Made by a program: the position numbers and the translations under genes
Notes under the pieces: model-generated
Seen by the model: only the letters and a program-made list of their open reading frames with translations
Told to the model about the DNA's origin: nothing
Database searches by the model: none
Part shown: one piece after another, positions 20,112 through 23,322 of the stretch
Layout: each line of letters opens with the position of its first letter
Position numbering within the stretch: position 1 is the first letter of the stretch
DNA from: Bremia lactucae
Taxonomy: Eukaryota; Oomycota; Peronosporomycetes; Peronosporales; Peronosporaceae
Assembly: GCF_004359215.1 (NCBI RefSeq)
Contig: NC_090621.1
Coordinates: 3,083,758-3,107,079 of the forward strand
Direction: 5' to 3'
DNA: 23,322 nucleotides

Positions 20112-20125
20112 CCCCCCCTTAAAGA
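20112..20125 (-). promoter_or_regulatory. Polypurine tract of Gypsy B
   Basis: On the minus strand TTCTTTAAGGGGGGG abuts the LTR start TGTGACGGG, like the Gypsy A tract. On the + strand no TGG-type tRNA primer site is seen here, which speaks against this being a 5' LTR. A 9-bp-arm hairpin (20126-20134/20140-20148) lies next to the tract; 20149-20283 holds no gene. Confidence 0.65.
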
Positions 20126-20283
20126 ACGAATTTACATTTTAAATTCGTCAAAGAGGAGCGAGGAACTGCGAGCAGCTTTACGCGCCGCTAGTTCTCTCAA
20201 TCAGAGGATTCTGTGCGCAAAGCTCCGCAGACGACACTCTAGCGACCTGTGTTTCCATACACGGCGCCAAAGATACCACCTAA

Positions 20284-21834
20284 AAGAACAATGTTGGTGG
20301 GTCGTCTGCGAAGACGCCCACTCAACCTCGCACTAAGCGCACGCACCGCGTTATCTCGCCAGCCGCGTCAAATGCCTTTGTCGAAACGCAGACAACTACT
20401 GCTGCTTTCGCGTTAACAGGGCTAAAGGATCCCGCCAACTAAAGCAGTGAGGATGCTGATCCGTCGCTCATTCTCGACTACAATGAGTCGACACCGTTGC
20501 CGTCACCCCATAGTAGTGATGCGGACAACGAGCTCATGAGGAAGGATGATGGCGCATTATTGTCCATCCAAACTTCTATCATGGCTCACAACATGGAGAT
20601 AGCAGCATTTACGAATGATGTCCCGTCGTCTGCGCTGGAAAGCGCAGACGACAGGTAATGAGAGCGCTGCCCATAAAGGCGCAGCCGCTTCTCCGTTGGG
20701 TATAACCACAACGCCTTATGCTCAGACCATAATCCATAATGGTGCTGACATACGTGAACGAGCTAAGTCGGTGTCACAAGCCAGTCGATTTAAACGTGGC
20801 TATGTGACGGGTGGCATATCACTGATGCCCTTTTTATCGAAATGGCCTCGTTTAAATGGACCAAGATCGTCACTCCTAGAGCGCGCCCTTCTAGACGCAC
20901 ATAAATATTATGGCGTCTTTAAGTCATGGAGGACTCAGAAAAAACTCTTGGGCGCATTTCCCATCCCAGTCGTGTTGCGTTGAATGAATCGTCTGACCAA
21001 TTCGATGCGGAATTCTTGCGCCGCATTCGTCCGCATTCCGATGCGATGAAGCAGCGGTCGCAACCATTAATTTCGCCCGCTTGCGTGTGAAAGAAATCAC
21101 GGGCGGTACTGTACCCCCTGTTTCTTCTCACAAACTTCTTCTGCTAGTCCATCTGAGACAAGCGAAAATGTCTCAGCTGGTGCTCCTTTTAAAAAAAGCC
21201 TCCAAGCCGGGCACATTGCACATCGATACGTAGGGTATCGATCGGACCCCAAAAGTCAAACTCTTCGGGTAACCTTTCCCCATTGGACGAGGATGCGTAA
21301 AGCGTATAACCGATGGCGTTTTACGACGATATATCATGATGGCGCTTATACGACGGTTATTGTCCGTCTGATACCTTTGCCTCACGGAGCGGTGGGCAAG
21401 CAACTTTCCAACAAGGAAGCGTTGATTCCCATCCGCATCTATCAGTGCAGGCGGTGACCGATAGGAGTGGCGATCTCACCCACCTACTCGCGGCTGCCTT
21501 ACCTTCGTCCGTTCAGTCGCAAGCTTAAAGCGCTGCTAACCGACGTATTGCGGATCTCGAGGATCAAGTCTCACGACTGACCTCGGATCCTTTTGATGTG
21601 CGAGCGAAGGTTCGTCTGGGTTATGAACGCCTGAGGACTCGCTTGGACCTCTTTGAAAGGATAATGCTAAGGGATGTGCGTTACTGGCGTGATGTACCTC
21701 GCTCTCCAAGTCCTGTTCGTGGTGGGAGGAGTCGGTCCGATAGCTTTTCGCCTTCACCGTCCCCCTCACCCGAACGACGCTCGACTCACAGCCGGCGTCA
21801 CCATCGGTCTCCTTTGACGGATGGGGATATGTGA
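20284..21834 (+). pseudogene. Antisense ORF of Gypsy B (opposite to its pol), fragmented
   Basis: Several consecutive open stretches on the + strand read like one decayed protein. 20284-20657 is Ala/Thr-rich and then acidic with DPSLILDY and one internal TAA (near 20440). 20615-20983 continues in another frame (KRGYVTGGISLMPFLSKW, HKYYGVFKSWRT). Around 21180-21450 comes GHIAHRYVGYRSDP and RVTFPHWTRMRKAYNRWRF. 21535-21834 encodes a likely coiled coil (RIADLEDQVSRLTSDPFD, YERLRTRLDLFERIMLRDV) followed by a Ser/Arg/Pro-rich tail (SPSPSPSPERRS). It ends just before the integrase tail on the other strand. I do not recognise the family; a gag-like role is possible. DPSLxxDY also occurs in the antisense ORF of Gypsy A. 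Confidence 0.45.
20625..20652. repeat. Perfect hairpin, 12-bp arms, 4-nt loop
   Basis: GTCGTCTGCGCT at 20625-20636 pairs with AGCGCAGACGAC at 20641-20652, at the point where the antisense ORF of Gypsy B changes frame. Further perfect dyads nearby: 21153-21160/21169-21176 and 21222-21229/21235-21242 (8-bp arms each). Confidence 0.9.
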
Positions 21835-21837
21835 ATT

Positions 21838-22177
21838 CATTTGGGTCTACATACCGTTTCAGACGACCCACGTCAAATATGGGGTGCATCTTCGTATACG
21901 GGGGAAGGCCTAGTCTATAATTTAGGTCTCCAACCTCATCGACTACCGTAAAGGGACCAATGAATTGCAGCAACAACCTCCAGGTAGTGCAAAAATTGCC
22001 ATATTAGGTAGGGAAGCAGTACTTACTAGTACTTTTTCACCCACTCTAAAGCGTTCATTGTTTTGCGACCAAATCGGTCCGCATATTATTTTTGCTTGTC
22101 CTGTGCGCTTGCCATTGCGTCACGGACTTACATGTGATAGTTAATTGCTTATCCACATAGCGTTGAGCCTTGACACG
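21838..22177 (-). pseudogene. pol: Gypsy B integrase C-terminal part
   Basis: The minus strand reads RFRVGEKVLVST and then, after degraded sequence, FIGPFTVVDEVGDLNYRLGL and HPIFDVGRLKRY. This is the GPY/F-type C-terminal domain of a Gypsy integrase. Stops and frame changes near 21960-22100 show decay. The minus frame stays open past the domain to 21536, overlapping the antisense ORF; I cannot tell which strand is meaningful there. No chromodomain was recognised in this copy. Confidence 0.7.
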
Positions 22178-22629
22178 CTTTTAGCATCAAACTTGCCTAT
22201 GATACCGCCGACTGTGAATCATCACCAGACCGATGGCCAAACAGAACGTACCAATCGGGTCGTGGCGGATGCCTTACGCACTATAGCAACTCCTGAAGAG
22301 TGAAGCAAGCGATTGCCCTTGTGGAGTTATAAATAACAGTGTTAACGCCAGTACGGGTGAGACACCGTTTTATATTAACGGACTGCGCCATCCTCGGACT
22401 CCAGTCTCGTTTGTGCGCAGCCCGAGTCTTAGTGGGGGAGGGCCCCTCACTATGCTCGGTGCGAGAGAGGGACATAGTTTCGTCAATATGATGATGACCC
22501 GCGAGTGTATCATCTCAACGACAGAAAGTTGCCCTATTGACCGTGCCTCTTTAGCAGTTCTCAATAAAACTACTCCTTATGACCGATGTGGAGCTTGCTA
22601 CTTAGCAGATCAAACACATGTCGCTAAAA
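22178..22629 (+). pseudogene. pol: Inverted internal segment of the Gypsy B integrase
   Basis: On the + strand this segment reads HHQTDGQTERTNRVVADAL (with the catalytic Glu), then, after a stop near 22301 and a frame change, GVINNSVNASTGETPFYING and LRHPRTPVSF. It is exactly the part of the integrase missing between the two minus-strand pieces on either side. Its ends are TTTTAGC (22178-22184) and GCTAAAA (22623-22629), a 7-bp inverted repeat. A local inversion explains the arrangement. Confidence 0.75.
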
Positions 22630-23322
22630 ATTAGACGTAAAAACGTGGATCCCGGTCCGATACTATGGCCTCGGGCATCCCGTGTAGTCGGGAATATGAT
22701 CCAGGAACAACAGAGCTACCTCCTTGCCTGTGATCGATGTTTTACATGGTGCTAAATGCACCATCTTGCTCAGTCTGTCTACAAAGACGACGAGCCCCGT
22801 CCGACGGTTATGATCGGGCAGCATGCCAAACATGAAGTCCAGACTTATTGACTTCCAACAGTTGGTTGGGATCGGTAGCGGCTTCAGTGGCGCACTGCTG
22901 GACGGTGCAGGCTTAATCCGCTGACACTGTTCGCAAGAGCGAATATAGTTGGCCACCCATCTATATAGGTGTGGCCACCAAAATTCCTCTGACACTCGTA
23001 AGAATGTCTTTTCACGGCCCAGATGCCCACTAGATGGCGCATCATGGAGCTCGTGAAGGATCATCAGCTTGAGATCTGTGTCATGAGGCACATAGATTCT
23101 CAAGGGATCACAAGGTGACAGCTGATGCCATAACAGGCCATCGCTGTAGCTAAAGCGATTGAGCTTAGCTTTCAGGTGCGACGGAAGGGAAACCTTTCGT
23201 CCACCGAAGTGATCCAACAGCAGGCGACAGTGGTCGTCCTGACTGTAGCTCTCTTTTATCTCAGAGGCCAATGAGCTCGTCACGTGGTATGCCTTCATGG
23301 CTGCCAACGTCGACGGCTGAAA
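22630..23322 (-). pseudogene. pol: Gypsy B integrase N-terminal part
   Basis: Open on the minus strand from the window end. It carries the H2C2 zinc finger (HELHDAPSSGHLGREK, then SCEQCQRIK), the first catalytic Asp (SISLDFMFGM) and DRLSKMVHLAP. Near 22690 the frame shifts and the second Asp follows (AIVSDRDPRF, about 22640-22670) before a stop. The remainder of the catalytic core is in the inverted segment to the left. Protein similarity to the Gypsy A integrase is evident (HDAPxSGHxGREKT in both), but the two are different families. Confidence 0.85.

Larger units (their letters stand above)
20112..23322 (-). mobile_element. Gypsy B: internal 3' part of a second Ty3/Gypsy element
   Basis: Reading on the minus strand from the window end: integrase, C-terminal domain, an antisense ORF (on +), polypurine tract, then the LTR at 20111. 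This mirrors the layout of Gypsy A. The 5' LTR, gag and RT would lie right of the window. The coding parts are frameshifted and one integrase segment is inverted. Confidence 0.75.

Noticed and set aside
20433..20449. 15-mer CGCCAACTAAAGCAG shared with 8494 and 14127 regions
   Set aside because: The orientation relative to nearby LTRs differs and the flanks do not align; one such match by chance is plausible in 23 kb.
22178..22629. A programmed invertible switch
   Set aside because: The only flanking repeats are 7 bp, no recombinase gene is present, and the host gene is a decayed retrotransposon; a one-off inversion is simpler.

Overview
The window looks like a repeat-rich piece of an oomycete genome (Phytophthora or downy-mildew type). 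The basis is the style of its chromodomain Ty3/Gypsy pol fragments, a Ty1/Copia element, and a protein-kinase gene split by five very short introns (60-73 bp). No bacterial features, CRISPR arrays, rRNA or tRNA genes were seen.

Layout. 1-3776 is the 3' part of a decayed Gypsy element ('Gypsy A', + strand): RNase H tail, integrase and chromodomain, then an antisense ORF, a polypurine tract and an 830-bp LTR. 3777-4367 holds a small minisatellite and an orphan first exon. 4368-8509 and 9997-14142 are two nearly identical copies of one locus: a solo Gypsy LTR, about 650 bp of leader, and a six-exon AGC (S6K-like) kinase. Copy 2 begins at the first base after an 11-N gap (9986-9996), so the duplication may be an assembly or haplotype artefact. 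Copy 1 is followed by LTR-like debris and an ORF1-like gene, probably of a non-LTR retrotransposon, cut by the gap. Copy 2 is followed by a diverged version of the same debris. 14618-20111 is the LTR of a second Gypsy element ('Gypsy B', - strand), split by a complete 4977-bp Copia element (14727-19703) with 202-bp LTRs and a perfect 5-bp target duplication. 20112-23322 is the rest of Gypsy B: polypurine tract, an antisense ORF on the + strand, and integrase on the - strand with a 438-bp internal inversion.

Function. The only probable host genes are the kinase copies, whose catalytic motifs are all visible, and perhaps the C2-like orphan exon at 4019. Everything else is mobile-element material, all of it broken by frameshifts, stops or truncation.

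Most unusual signals. (1) The Gypsy elements are crowded with perfect short hairpins (8-12 bp arms, loops mostly 2-15 nt), far above a rough chance estimate and lying inside conserved pol codons. (2) Both Gypsy elements carry an antisense ORF between pol and the 3' LTR. (3) Part of the Gypsy B integrase is inverted between 7-bp inverted repeats. (4) The Copia start codon lies inside a primer-binding site matching the anticodon loop of initiator tRNA.
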